This document shows positions 8,037-15,473 of a stretch of DNA of 64,000 nt, piece by piece. The notes under the pieces are model-generated. The model did no database searches. It was not told the DNA's origin and was given only the letters and a program-made list of their open reading frames with translations. This stretch comes from JADCGM01 sp943370355. Its GTDB lineage: Bacteria; Pseudomonadota; Alphaproteobacteria; Sphingomonadales; Sphingomonadaceae. The position numbers and the translations under genes were made by a program. The stretch's first letter is position 1. Each line of letters starts with the position of its first letter. The DNA lies in contig CALRQP020000003.1 in the NCBI GenBank assembly GCA_943370355.1, positions 104,944 through 168,943 on the forward strand, read 5' to 3'.

Positions 8037-9326
8037 CTAGTCCTCGAACGGGTCCCGAACGAGGATCGTGTCATCACGCTCAGGGCTGGTCGACACCAGC
8101 GCGACCGGGCAGTTCACCAGCTCCTCGATGCGACGGATATATTTGATCGCCTGCGCCGGGAGCTGCGACCAGCTGCGCGCGCCATAGCAGCTTTCGCGCC
8201 AGCCCTCGAAGCGCTCATAGACCGGGACGACCGCGGCCTGCTCGCTGGGGTGGGCAGGGAAATGGTCGAGCGTGCGCTCGCCGATGCGGTAGCCGGTGCA
8301 GATCATCACCTCGTCGAAGCCGTCGAGGATGTCGATCTTGGACAGTGCGATCCCGGTCACGCCCGACACGGCGATGGCCTGCCGCACCAGCACCGCGTCG
8401 AACCAGCCGCAACGGCGCTTGCGGCCCGTTACCGTGCCGAATTCATGGCCGCGCTCGCCGAGGCGCTGGCCGACCTCGTTGTCCTGTTCGGTCGGGAAGG
8501 GGCCGGAGCCGACCCGGGTGGTGTAGGCCTTGACGAGGCCGAGTACGAAGCCGGTCGCGTTGGGCCCGAGGCCCGAACCGGCCGCTGCCTGTCCCGCGAC
8601 GACGTTCGAGGAGGTCACGAACGGATAGGTGCCGTGATCGACATCCAGCAGCACGCCCTGCGCGCCTTCGAACAGGATGCGCTGCCGCTTGCGCTTCGCC
8701 TCTCCGAGCGAAATCCAAGTCGGCCGTGCATAAGGCAGGACATGCGGCGCGATCTCCTCAAGGTCGGCCATGAGGCGTGCCCGGTCGATCGGTTCGATGC
8801 CGAAGCCGGCGCGCAACGCATTGTGATGCGCGAGCAGCCGGTCGATCTGCGGCCCCGCCTGATCGAGATGCGCAAGATCGCAGACGCGCAGCGCGCGCCG
8901 CCCGACCTTGTCCTCATAGGCCGGGCCGATACCCCGCCGCGTGGTGCCGATCTTGCCGGCTCCGGACGCATCCTCGCGGAGCGCGTCGATTTCGCGGTGG
9001 AACGGCAGGATCAGCGGGCAGATGTCGCTGACCTGAAGATTGTCCGGCGTGATCGCGACGCCCTGCGAGCGCAGCTTATCGATCTCGTCGCGCAGATGCC
9101 AGGGGTCGAGCACCACGCCATTGCCGATCACCGACAGCGCGCCGCGCACGATGCCCGAGGGTAGCAGGCTCAGCTTGTAGGTCTGGTTGCCGACAACCAG
9201 CGTATGCCCGGCATTGTGGCCGCCCTGAAAGCGCACGACGACGTCGGCGCGCGCCGACAACCAGTCGACGATCTTGCCCTTCCCCTCGTCGCCCCACTGC
9301 GCGCCGATCACCGTGACATTGGCCAT
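8037..9326 (-). CDS. purA: adenylosuccinate synthetase
   Basis: A 429-residue cytoplasmic enzyme that joins IMP and aspartate at the cost of GTP to give adenylosuccinate, the first committed step from IMP to AMP. The N terminus has the characteristic GAQWGDEGKGKIVDWL phosphate loop, followed by FQGGHNAGHTLVV. Further family blocks are RRGIGPAYEDK, EGAQGVLLDVDHGTYPFVTSSN and GRKRRCGWFD. Length and motifs match the bacterial enzyme from end to end. It sits last in a serC-serA-hisZ-purA run, separated from hisZ by 130 bases that contain a palindromic repeat, so transcription may or may not be continuous. Confidence 0.98.
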   Translation of the reverse strand: MANVTVIGAQWGDEGKGKIVDWLSARADVVVRFQGGHNAGHTLVVGNQTYKLSLLPSGIVRGALSVIGNGVVLDPWHLRDEIDKLRSQGVAITPDNLQVSDICPLILPFHREIDALREDASGAGKIGTTRRGIGPAYEDKVGRRALRVCDLAHLDQAGPQIDRLLAHHNALRAGFGIEPIDRARLMADLEEIAPHVLPYARPTWISLGEAKRKRQRILFEGAQGVLLDVDHGTYPFVTSSNVVAGQAAAGSGLGPNATGFVLGLVKAYTTRVGSGPFPTEQDNEVGQRLGERGHEFGTVTGRKRRCGWFDAVLVRQAIAVSGVTGIALSKIDILDGFDEVMICTGYRIGERTLDHFPAHPSEQAAVVPVYERFEGWRESCYGARSWSQLPAQAIKYIRRIEELVNCPVALVSTSPERDDTILVRDPFED

Positions 9327-9346
9327 TTACCATTCGCCTCTTTTGC

Positions 9347-9453
9347 GTCCCCTCCCCGGCAGGGGAGCGGCAAGGGGTGGGCCTTGCAACAAAATTTGTC
9401 GGCTGGGCCTCCCACCAAGGCCCACCCCAACCCCTCCCGGTCCGGGAGGGGAC
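9347..9453. repeat. GC-rich palindromic intergenic repeat (GTCCCCTCCC family)
   Basis: The element fills the hisZ-purA gap. Outer arms GTCCCCTCCC (9347-9356) and GGGAGGGGAC (9444-9453) are perfectly complementary, and inner arms GGGGTGGGCC and GGCCCACCCC are complementary too. The centre is AT-richer. A repeat with the same outer arms lies at 24456-24559, and related ones lie at 10610, 55247 and 59060. This is REP-like architecture. It may fold in the transcript and affect mRNA stability or termination. Confidence 0.8.
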
Positions 9454-9456
9454 GTG

Positions 9457-10575
9457 TCAGATTTCGACCGGTTTTAGACCGTCCCAGCGGTGCGAGCAGC
9501 GGAAATTTGCGGGATCCGCGACCGAATCGAGGCCCGGAACGGTCGCCCAGCCTTCGCTGCGCAGGCGCGCACTCACGTCGGCGGGGGTTCCGGTGGGCAG
9601 GAAGATGCGGCGATGCGCGACCTCGCCAAACCCGGCATCGACGAGGCTGTCGACATAGAGCGAAAAGCCGACGGCCGGTTCCTCATGCCCGTCCGGGTGG
9701 ACGACGGTATAGCTGCCGCCACGACCGACCTCGCCGCGGATGCTGTCGGCGAAGATCGAGAAGCCGATCCAGCTCTGATATTCGAAACCGTGGCGCTCCG
9801 TGGGATCCAGCGTGGCAGGAGTCGAGTCAAGTGCTGCGATGATGTTGGCCGCGCGGTCAATCTGGCTTGCGGCCGCGCCATCGAATCCGAGCGCGCGCAG
9901 CTTTGCCAGCGCCGCGGGCGCGGGGCCGGCGGCGGCGATCAGGGCATCGTAGCGCCCTGCGCCGATGTCGCGCAGGCTGGCGACGTCCTTGGCGTCGAGG
10001 CAGCGCTGCACATCGGCAAGCTGGCTCGCGCCCAGCGGCCAGGGACCTGCGGCCAGCGCGCCGACCAGTTCGGGCAAGGTGATGTCGACGGTCAGGCCGG
10101 TCAGCCCGATGGAACCAAGCGCCTCGACAGCGAGTGCGACGACTTCCGAGACGGCGGCGACAGTGTCGCTGCCGATCAACTCCGCACCAGCCTGAAGGCG
10201 CTCCCGGCTCGGATCGAGCTGGTCGCCGCGCATTCGCAGCACGGGACCGCCATAGGACAGGCGAAGCGGCCGGGCGAGGTGACGCAGCCGCGTCGCAGCG
10301 ATGCGACCGGCCTGGCCGGTCATGTCGTGCCGCAGCGCCAGCGTCGCGCCCGAGACAGGATCGAGGAAGCGTAACAGGTCCTGCCGCTTCGCCGACCCGA
10401 GCCGGCCGAGCAGGCTGTCCTCGAACTCGGCGAGCGGCGGCTGCACGCGCTCATATCCATGGCTGGCGACAGTATCGAGCAGCCCGCGCAGCAGCGCCGC
10501 TGCAGCTTCCGCCTGCGGCGGCAACCGGTCGCGGAGGCCTTCCGGGAGGAGGCCCTGGGTTATGGGGTCAGTCAT
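9457..10575 (-). CDS. hisZ: ATP phosphoribosyltransferase regulatory subunit
   Basis: A 372-residue class II aminoacyl-tRNA synthetase-like protein: LLPEGLRDRLPPQAEAA at the start, then the region ALRHDMTGQAGRIAATRL corresponding to histidyl-tRNA synthetase motif 2 surroundings. It is shorter than HisS and lacks the anticodon-binding domain, which is the HisZ pattern. HisZ pairs with a short-form HisG to make the first enzyme of histidine synthesis, where it confers feedback control. No hisG is in the window. The start at 10575 gives MTDPITQGLLPEG, a good N terminus. It follows serA on the same strand with a triple-hairpin repeat between them. Confidence 0.92.
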   Translation of the reverse strand: MTDPITQGLLPEGLRDRLPPQAEAAAALLRGLLDTVASHGYERVQPPLAEFEDSLLGRLGSAKRQDLLRFLDPVSGATLALRHDMTGQAGRIAATRLRHLARPLRLSYGGPVLRMRGDQLDPSRERLQAGAELIGSDTVAAVSEVVALAVEALGSIGLTGLTVDITLPELVGALAAGPWPLGASQLADVQRCLDAKDVASLRDIGAGRYDALIAAAGPAPAALAKLRALGFDGAAASQIDRAANIIAALDSTPATLDPTERHGFEYQSWIGFSIFADSIRGEVGRGGSYTVVHPDGHEEPAVGFSLYVDSLVDAGFGEVAHRRIFLPTGTPADVSARLRSEGWATVPGLDSVADPANFRCSHRWDGLKPVEI

Positions 10576-10609
10576 TGCGGGCGTGGGCTTAGCAGCTTGC
10601 CGTGCTTAC

Positions 10610-10723
10610 GGGGAGGGGGCGCAAACCCCAGCCCGGCCCTCCCCTGCGAGCAGGGGAGGGAGCCCGACCCCTCCCCCTCATGGGGGAGGGACGACTCGGC
10701 GTAAGCCGAGCGTGGGTGGGGGT
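10610..10723. repeat. cluster of three GC-rich hairpins between serA and hisZ
   Basis: Three consecutive palindromes: CCCTCCCCTGC/GCAGGGGAGGG (10637-10660, 2-nt loop), CCTCCCCC/GGGGGAGG (10670-10689, 4-nt loop) and CTCGGC/GCCGAG around GTAA (10695-10710). The CCTCCCC core is shared with the repeats at 9347, 24456 and 55247. It lies in the gap between serA (upstream) and hisZ (downstream) on the minus strand, and could attenuate read-through or stabilise the serA mRNA end. Confidence 0.75.
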
Positions 10724-10731
10724 CTCTGACG

Positions 10732-12309
10732 TCAAAAGTTCAGCGCCTTCACCGTCTTCACGCCCGGCAGGCGGCAGATCGTCCAGAGCAGCGGCTCGCT
10801 GACCGGCTCGTCAACCGAGAGCAGCAGGATCGCCTCTCCACCCGCGCCACGCCGGCCGAGGTGGAAGGTGCCGATGTTGACCTTCGCTTCGCCGAGCGTC
10901 GTGCCGAGGCTGCCGATGAAGCCGGGCTTGTCCTCGTTGACGACGAACAGCATCGGGCCGGCCAGATCCGCCTCGACCTTGATGCCGAAAATCTCGACGA
11001 GGCGCGGCGTAGCATTACCGAACAACGTGCCGGCAACCGAGCGTTCGCCTGAGTCGGTCTTGGCCGTCACGCGCACCAGCGTGTGATAGTCGGTTTCGCG
11101 CTCATGCCGGACCTCGGCGACATCGATACCGCGTTCGCGGGCCAGCGTCGGCGCATTGACCATGTTCACCGTGTCCGAATGCTGGCGCATCAGGCCGGCG
11201 AGCACGGCGGCGGTGATCGGCTTGATGTTGAGCTCCGCCGCGGCACCCTCGACCTCGACCGTGATCGACTGGATGCCGTCGCTGACGAGCTGGCCCGTCA
11301 GCGCGCCGAGCTGCTCGGCGAGCGCCATATAGGGCTTGAGACGCGGCGCTTCCTCGGCGCTGAGGCTCGGCACGTTGAGCGCATTGGTGACGCCGCCGGT
11401 CAGCAGGAAATCCGACATCTGTTCGGCGACCTGGATCGCGACATTGACCTGCGCTTCGTCGGTCGACGCGCCGAGGTGCGGGGTCGAGATGAAGTTCGGC
11501 GTGTTGAACAGCGGGGAGGCTGTGGCCGGCTCCTCGACAAACACGTCAAGCGCTGCGCCGCCGATATGGCCGCTGTCGAGGCCTGCCTTCAGCGCTGCCT
11601 CGTCGATCAGCCCGCCGCGTGCGCAGTTGATGATGCGCACGCCCTTCTTGGTCTTGGCAAGATTGGCTGCCGACAGGATGTTCTTCGTCGAATCAGTCAG
11701 CGGCGTGTGCAGCGTGATGAAGTCGGCGCGCGGCAGCAGCTCGTCCAGCGTGACCTTTTCGACCCCCATGTCCTTGGCGCGCTCCGGCGTCAGGAACGGG
11801 TCGTAAGCGATGACCTTCATCTTGAGGCCAAGCGCACGATCGGCGACGATCGAGCCGATATTGCCTGCGCCGATCAGGCCGAGCGTCTTGCCGGTGACTT
11901 CGACGCCCATGAAGCGGTTCTTTTCCCACTTGCCGGCCTGCGTCGAAGCGTCGGCTTCGGGCAGCTGGCGAGCGAGCGCGAACATCAGCGCAATCGCATG
12001 TTCGGCGGTGGTGATCGAATTGCCGAATGGCGTGTTCATGACGACGATGCCGCGTGCCGTGGCGGCGGGGATGTCGACATTGTCGACACCGATCCCGGCG
12101 CGACCGACGACCTTGAGATTGGTCGCGGCGGCCAGCACCTCCTTGGTCGCCTTGGTGGCGGACCGGATCGCGAGGCCGTCATACTGATCGATAATCGCGA
12201 TCAGCTCATCCTTGGTCTTGCCGGTGATTTCATCGACCTCGATCCCGCGTGCGCGGAAAATCTCGGCGGCCTTGGGGGACATTTTGTCGGAGATCAGGAC
12301 TTTGGGCAT
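10732..12309 (-). CDS. serA: D-3-phosphoglycerate dehydrogenase (long ACT-containing form)
   Basis: A 525-residue enzyme that oxidises 3-phosphoglycerate to phosphohydroxypyruvate with NAD, the first step of serine synthesis. The start is ATG 12309 (MPKVLISDKMSPKAAEIF). The NAD-binding motif is GLIGAGNIGSIVADRAL. Substrate and catalytic regions appear as NCARGGLIDEAAL and the His-containing STPHLGAST. The length, with an allosteric-substrate-binding region and a C-terminal ACT domain (from about residue 450, MLFVVNEDKPGFIGSLG), marks the type 1 form that can be feedback-inhibited by serine. It lies downstream of serC with a 110-bp repeat-containing gap. Confidence 0.97.
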   Translation of the reverse strand: MPKVLISDKMSPKAAEIFRARGIEVDEITGKTKDELIAIIDQYDGLAIRSATKATKEVLAAATNLKVVGRAGIGVDNVDIPAATARGIVVMNTPFGNSITTAEHAIALMFALARQLPEADASTQAGKWEKNRFMGVEVTGKTLGLIGAGNIGSIVADRALGLKMKVIAYDPFLTPERAKDMGVEKVTLDELLPRADFITLHTPLTDSTKNILSAANLAKTKKGVRIINCARGGLIDEAALKAGLDSGHIGGAALDVFVEEPATASPLFNTPNFISTPHLGASTDEAQVNVAIQVAEQMSDFLLTGGVTNALNVPSLSAEEAPRLKPYMALAEQLGALTGQLVSDGIQSITVEVEGAAAELNIKPITAAVLAGLMRQHSDTVNMVNAPTLARERGIDVAEVRHERETDYHTLVRVTAKTDSGERSVAGTLFGNATPRLVEIFGIKVEADLAGPMLFVVNEDKPGFIGSLGTTLGEAKVNIGTFHLGRRGAGGEAILLLSVDEPVSEPLLWTICRLPGVKTVKALNF

Positions 12310-12331
12310 GATGTTCGTTCCTATTCTCAAT

Positions 12332-12414
12332 CTGTCATCCCGGCCTTGACCCGGGACCCAGCGGACCGTGATTGGCCGCAAGCGCTGGGTCCCGGCTCAA
12401 GCCCGGGATGACAG
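12332..12414. repeat. palindromic repeat, GTCATCCCGG family
   Basis: A nested palindrome between serA and serC. Outer arms are CTGTCATCCCGG (12332-12343) and CCGGGATGACAG (12403-12414). Inner arms are GGGACCCAGCG (12353-12363) and CGCTGGGTCCC (12383-12393). Both pairs are perfect. The sequence family differs from the CCTCCCC repeats in this window. A shorter element with the same GTCATCC core sits at 29818-29847. Confidence 0.8.
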
Positions 12415-12419
12415 TGATG

Positions 12420-13556
12420 TTAGTGTGAAATGGCTTCTGCGTAGGCCCAGTCGAGCCATGGGGTCAGCGCTTCGATGTCGGCGGTGTCGACGGTTGCGCC
12501 GCACCAGATGCGCAGGCCCGGCGGCGCGTCGCGGTAGGCACCGATGTCGAATGCGACGCCTTCCTTTTCGAGCAGCGACGCGATCTTCTTGGGCACCTCG
12601 GCATCGGAGGCATGATCGCCGACGATCTTGAGGCACACGCTGGTCGTCGACTGGTTTGCCGCATCGACAGCGAGATTGGCGACCCACGGCGTCCGCTGCA
12701 CCCAAGCATCGAGCGCCGCCGCATTGGCGTTCGAGCGCGCGATCAGCCCGTCCTGCCCGCCGAGGTTCTCCGCCCATTTCAGGGCATCGATATAATCCTC
12801 ATTGGCCAGCATCGACGGCGTGTTGATTGTCTCGCCCTCGAACAGCCCGGCGATGAGCTTGCCGCCGCTGGTCATGCGGAAAATCTTCGGCAGCGGCCAG
12901 GCCGGCTTGTAGCTTTCGAGCCGCTCGACAGCGCGTGGGCTCAGGATGAGCACGCCGTGGCCGCCCTCGCCGCCCAGCACCTTCTGCCAGGAATAGGTGA
13001 CGACATCGAGCTTCGCCCAGGGCATCGGCACCGCGAACACTGCGCTGGTCGCATCGGCAATGGCGAGTCCCTCGCGGCCATCGGCGATCCAGTCGCCGTT
13101 CGGCACGCGCACACCCGAGGTCGTGCCGTTCCAGGTGAACACCACGTCGGTCGACCAGTCGACGGCCGCGAGGTCGGGCAGTTCGCCATAAGGCGCGGTC
13201 ACGACATCGGCGTCGATCTTCAGCTGCTTGACCACATCGGTCACCCAGCCTTCGCCGAAGCTCTCCCACGCCAGCATGGTCGCCTTGCGCGCGCCGAGCA
13301 TCGACCACAGCGCCATTTCGACCGCGCCGGTGTCGGAGGCGGGGACGATGGCGATGCGGTGGCTGTCGGGGACCTGCAGGATCTGGCGGGTCATATCGAT
13401 GGCGAGCTTCAGGCGCGCCTTGCCGAGCTTCGAGCGGTGCGACCGTCCGAGCACTTCGGTATCGAGGGATGTCGCGGACCAGCCGGGGCGCTTGGCGCAG
13501 GGGCCGGAAGAAAAATACGGCCGTGCAGGACGCACGGCTGGCGGGGTGTTCGTCAC
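12420..13556 (-). CDS. serC: phosphoserine aminotransferase
   Basis: A 378-residue PLP enzyme that transaminates phosphohydroxypyruvate to phosphoserine; SerC also serves pyridoxal phosphate synthesis. The protein starts MTNTPPAVRPARPYFSSGPC, and YFSSGPC is the usual N-terminal block of the alphaproteobacterial form. The PLP-lysine region is YSWQKVLGGEGGHGVL. The start is GTG 13556 with an AGGAG 8 nt upstream. That Shine-Dalgarno is inside the second hairpin of the leader described below. It is the first gene of the serC-serA-hisZ-purA run and has a good housekeeping-type promoter. Confidence 0.97.
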   Translation of the reverse strand: MTNTPPAVRPARPYFSSGPCAKRPGWSATSLDTEVLGRSHRSKLGKARLKLAIDMTRQILQVPDSHRIAIVPASDTGAVEMALWSMLGARKATMLAWESFGEGWVTDVVKQLKIDADVVTAPYGELPDLAAVDWSTDVVFTWNGTTSGVRVPNGDWIADGREGLAIADATSAVFAVPMPWAKLDVVTYSWQKVLGGEGGHGVLILSPRAVERLESYKPAWPLPKIFRMTSGGKLIAGLFEGETINTPSMLANEDYIDALKWAENLGGQDGLIARSNANAAALDAWVQRTPWVANLAVDAANQSTTSVCLKIVGDHASDAEVPKKIASLLEKEGVAFDIGAYRDAPPGLRIWCGATVDTADIEALTPWLDWAYAEAISH

Positions 13557-13606
13557 TTTGGTCTCTCCTTACAGAGAGCACGCGCCGCGTTGGGACGGCG
13601 TGGCCC
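13557..13606 (-). promoter_or_regulatory. serC leader RNA motif candidate (two hairpins)
   Basis: Between the predicted transcription start and the GTG of serC the RNA can form two hairpins. The first pairs CACGC..GCGTG (13602-13579, internal G/C pairs with a 2-nt bulge). The second pairs CTCTC (13578-13574) with GAGAG (13567-13563) around a 6-nt loop and overlaps the serC Shine-Dalgarno AGGAG. The position directly before serC, the two-hairpin shape and the alphaproteobacterial setting fit the described serC RNA motif. Sequestering the ribosome-binding site suggests translational control. The ligand is not known. Confidence 0.7.
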
Positions 13607-13613
13607 GCCGGCG

Positions 13614-13641
13614 ATTCTAGTGGCGCAGCCGCGGCTGTCAA
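13614..13641 (-). promoter_or_regulatory. sigma-70-type promoter of serC
   Basis: On the minus strand TTGACA (13641-13636) is followed after 16 bases by TAGAAT (13619-13614). Transcription would begin near 13607, just before the serC leader hairpins. The match to the housekeeping consensus is unusually good for this GC-rich genome. Confidence 0.75.
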
Positions 13642-13699
13642 ATGAATTTCGGACCGGACTTGCCCGCAGGCGACATGTCAAATCAGCGGAAGAATTCGG

Positions 13700-13860
13700 C
13701 AAAACTGCTACCCAATATGAACAGACATTCACAGTAATATAGAATTCCTTTGTGTCATGATTGAGTAAATCCGCTCTTCCATGTTTGTTATATTCAGTTC
13801 ATGCAACAAAGTCCCTGTGCCCTCGTTTGAATTAGCGACCGCCGCCCCATTTGGGTGACG
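13700..13860. other. AT-rich intergenic segment between divergent serC and the glycine-zipper gene
   Basis: The gap between serC and the next plus-strand gene is 334 bases. Apart from the serC promoter and leader, it holds an AT-rich block with a TATATT box at 13789-13794 in plus orientation. No -35 element sits at good spacing. It probably carries the promoter of the gene starting at 13891, but I cannot define it. Confidence 0.35.
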
Positions 13861-13890
13861 GCCGGACGAAACAACGAGACGAGGTGCATC

Positions 13891-14484
13891 GTGCTACGTC
13901 AACTGACCTTGGGCCTGACCGCCCTTTCCATCATCGCGGCTCCGGCCGCTGCCTTGGCGCAGAGCCGCGACGAAGTCCGCGACAGCCGTCGCGACCTGCG
14001 CGAGGAACAGCGCGACCTGCGCGATGCACAGCGCTACGGTGACCGCCGGGACGTTCGCGAACAGCGCCGGGACGTGCGCGAGGCGCGTCAGGAACTGCGC
14101 GAGGACCGTCGCGACTATCAGCGCCAGCGCGACTGGCGCCGCGATACCAACTGGCAGAGCGGTTATCGTAGCTGGAACCGCTACGACTACAATCGGCCCG
14201 ACCCGCGTTACGGCGCCTATTATGCCGATCGCTATTATCGTGAGGGCAATTATCAGACGCGCCGTTTGAGCTACAACGACCGCATTTATCGCGGTCAGGA
14301 CGGGCGCTATTACTGCCGCCGCAATGACGGCAGCACCGGTCTGGTGATCGGTGCGATCGGCGGCGGTGTGCTCGGCAACGCGATTGCGCCGGGCGGATCG
14401 AAGACCCTCGGTGCTGTGATCGGCGGGGGCCTTGGCGCATTGCTCGGCCAGCAGATCCAGCGGGACGGCGCGCGCTGCCAGTAA
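13891..14484 (+). CDS. exported Arg/Asp-rich protein with C-terminal glycine zipper
   Basis: A 197-residue protein from GTG 13891 (GAGG 6 nt upstream), starting with a signal peptide (LRQLTLGLTALSIIAAPAAALA, cleaved before QSRDE). The mature N-terminal third is an almost repetitive series of Arg-Asp-Leu-Arg-Glu-type heptads (residues about 25-75), probably a long charged helix. A Tyr/Arg-rich middle follows, then a glycine-zipper hairpin (IGAIGGGVLGNAIAP and AVIGGGLGALLGQQI), which in other envelope proteins inserts into or associates with membranes. This layout is common in sphingomonads, often annotated as glycine-zipper 2TM or RcnB-like protein. The function is unknown; an envelope role is inferred. 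An earlier GTG at 13855 would spoil the signal peptide. Confidence 0.85.
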   Translation: MLRQLTLGLTALSIIAAPAAALAQSRDEVRDSRRDLREEQRDLRDAQRYGDRRDVREQRRDVREARQELREDRRDYQRQRDWRRDTNWQSGYRSWNRYDYNRPDPRYGAYYADRYYREGNYQTRRLSYNDRIYRGQDGRYYCRRNDGSTGLVIGAIGGGVLGNAIAPGGSKTLGAVIGGGLGALLGQQIQRDGARCQ

Positions 14485-14507
14485 TCGCTCACGCGTGACG
14501 ATCCGAT

Positions 14508-14536
14508 GGCCCCGTTGCCCCCAAGGCAGCGGGGCC
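14508..14536 (+). terminator. strong GC hairpin after the glycine-zipper gene
   Basis: GGCCCCGTTGCC and GGCAGCGGGGCC pair over 12 positions with one wobble, loop CCCAA, 23 bases after the stop codon. There is no T-run after the stem (GTCTCAT), so it may be a weak or factor-assisted terminator, or an mRNA-stabilising hairpin. Confidence 0.5.
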
Positions 14537-14560
14537 GTCTCATATCTGTCGCTGACGTGT

Positions 14561-14574
14561 CACGAATGTTCGTG
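14561..14574. promoter_or_regulatory. 14-bp perfect palindrome upstream of the LOG/photolyase pair
   Basis: CACGAA-TG-TTCGTG is a perfect inverted repeat 39 bases before the LOG-family start codon, a typical operator position. It does not fit the alphaproteobacterial LexA box (GTTC-N7-GTTC). The regulator is unknown. Confidence 0.35.
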
Positions 14575-14612
14575 TAGGGGGTCCGGCCCGATTTCATAGA
14601 TTGGCTTGCCGC

Positions 14613-15473
14613 ATGACCCCGTCCGCCCACGTCCCGCCCCGTATTTTCCCGACCGCGAGCGAGGAAGCCAAGGTCGCGGCGAACACGACGGCGATCGCGC
14701 AGACCGAGCATCCGGCCTATAAACTCGCCTATCAGGACACCGATTTCCTGCTCCGCGACGAGTTGCGACCGGTCCGCTTCCAGCTGGAGTTGTTGAAGCC
14801 CGAGCTGCTGCTCAGCGAGGCCGGCATCGACTCCACCTTTGTGATGTACGGCTCGGCGCGCATCCCGTCCCCCGAGGAGGCGGATGCGCTGATTGCTGCC
14901 GCGACGACGCCAAAGGCGAAGGCGATCGCCGAGAGCCTCGCTGCCAAGTCGAAATATTATGATGAGGCACGCAAACTTGCACAGCTGAGTTCGCGAGCTC
15001 CGCTCGATGCCAAAGGCGGACGCCAATTCGTCGTCTGCTCGGGCGGCGGTCCGTCGATCATGGAGGCCGCCAATCGCGGCGCTGCCGATGTCGGCGCCCC
15101 GTCGGTCGGTCTGAACATCGTGCTGCCGTTCGAGCAGCTGCCCAACCCCTATGTGACGCCGGGCCTGTCGTTCCAGTTTCACTATTTCGCGCTGCGGAAG
15201 ATGCACTTCCTGCTGCGCGCGCGGGCCGTTGCGGCCTTCCCGGGCGGGTTCGGCACCTTCGACGAGCTGTTCGAACTGCTGACGCTCGTCCAGACCGGCA
15301 AGGTGAAGCCAATGCCGATCCTGCTCTACGGCAAGGAGTTCTGGACCAAGGTCGTCAACTTCGAGGCGCTGGCCGACGAGGGGACCATCGCCCACTCAGA
15401 CCTCGACCTGTTCCACTTCGTGGAAACCGCCGAAGAAGGCTGGGAGATCGTCCGCGCCGCCTATGACCTCTAG
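14613..15473 (+). CDS. LOG-family (TIGR00730-type) Rossmann protein
   Basis: A 286-residue protein. The family signature PGGFGTFDELFE and the upstream nucleotide-binding block SGGGPSIMEAANRGA are both present. LOG enzymes hydrolyse nucleoside 5'-monophosphates (in plants and some bacteria releasing cytokinins) and are often mislabelled lysine decarboxylases. This one has a long N-terminal extension (about 90 residues) before the core, typical of the large bacterial subgroup. Start ATG 14613 (MTPSAHVPPRIF) was preferred over TTG 14601. Its last 11 bases overlap the photolyase start, so the two are probably translated from one mRNA. The substrate is not established. Confidence 0.85.
   Translation: MTPSAHVPPRIFPTASEEAKVAANTTAIAQTEHPAYKLAYQDTDFLLRDELRPVRFQLELLKPELLLSEAGIDSTFVMYGSARIPSPEEADALIAAATTPKAKAIAESLAAKSKYYDEARKLAQLSSRAPLDAKGGRQFVVCSGGGPSIMEAANRGAADVGAPSVGLNIVLPFEQLPNPYVTPGLSFQFHYFALRKMHFLLRARAVAAFPGGFGTFDELFELLTLVQTGKVKPMPILLYGKEFWTKVVNFEALADEGTIAHSDLDLFHFVETAEEGWEIVRAAYDL

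Noticed and set aside
11083..12411. 442-codon plus-strand frame opposite serA
   Set aside because: Antisense shadow of an unmistakable serA; no family pattern.
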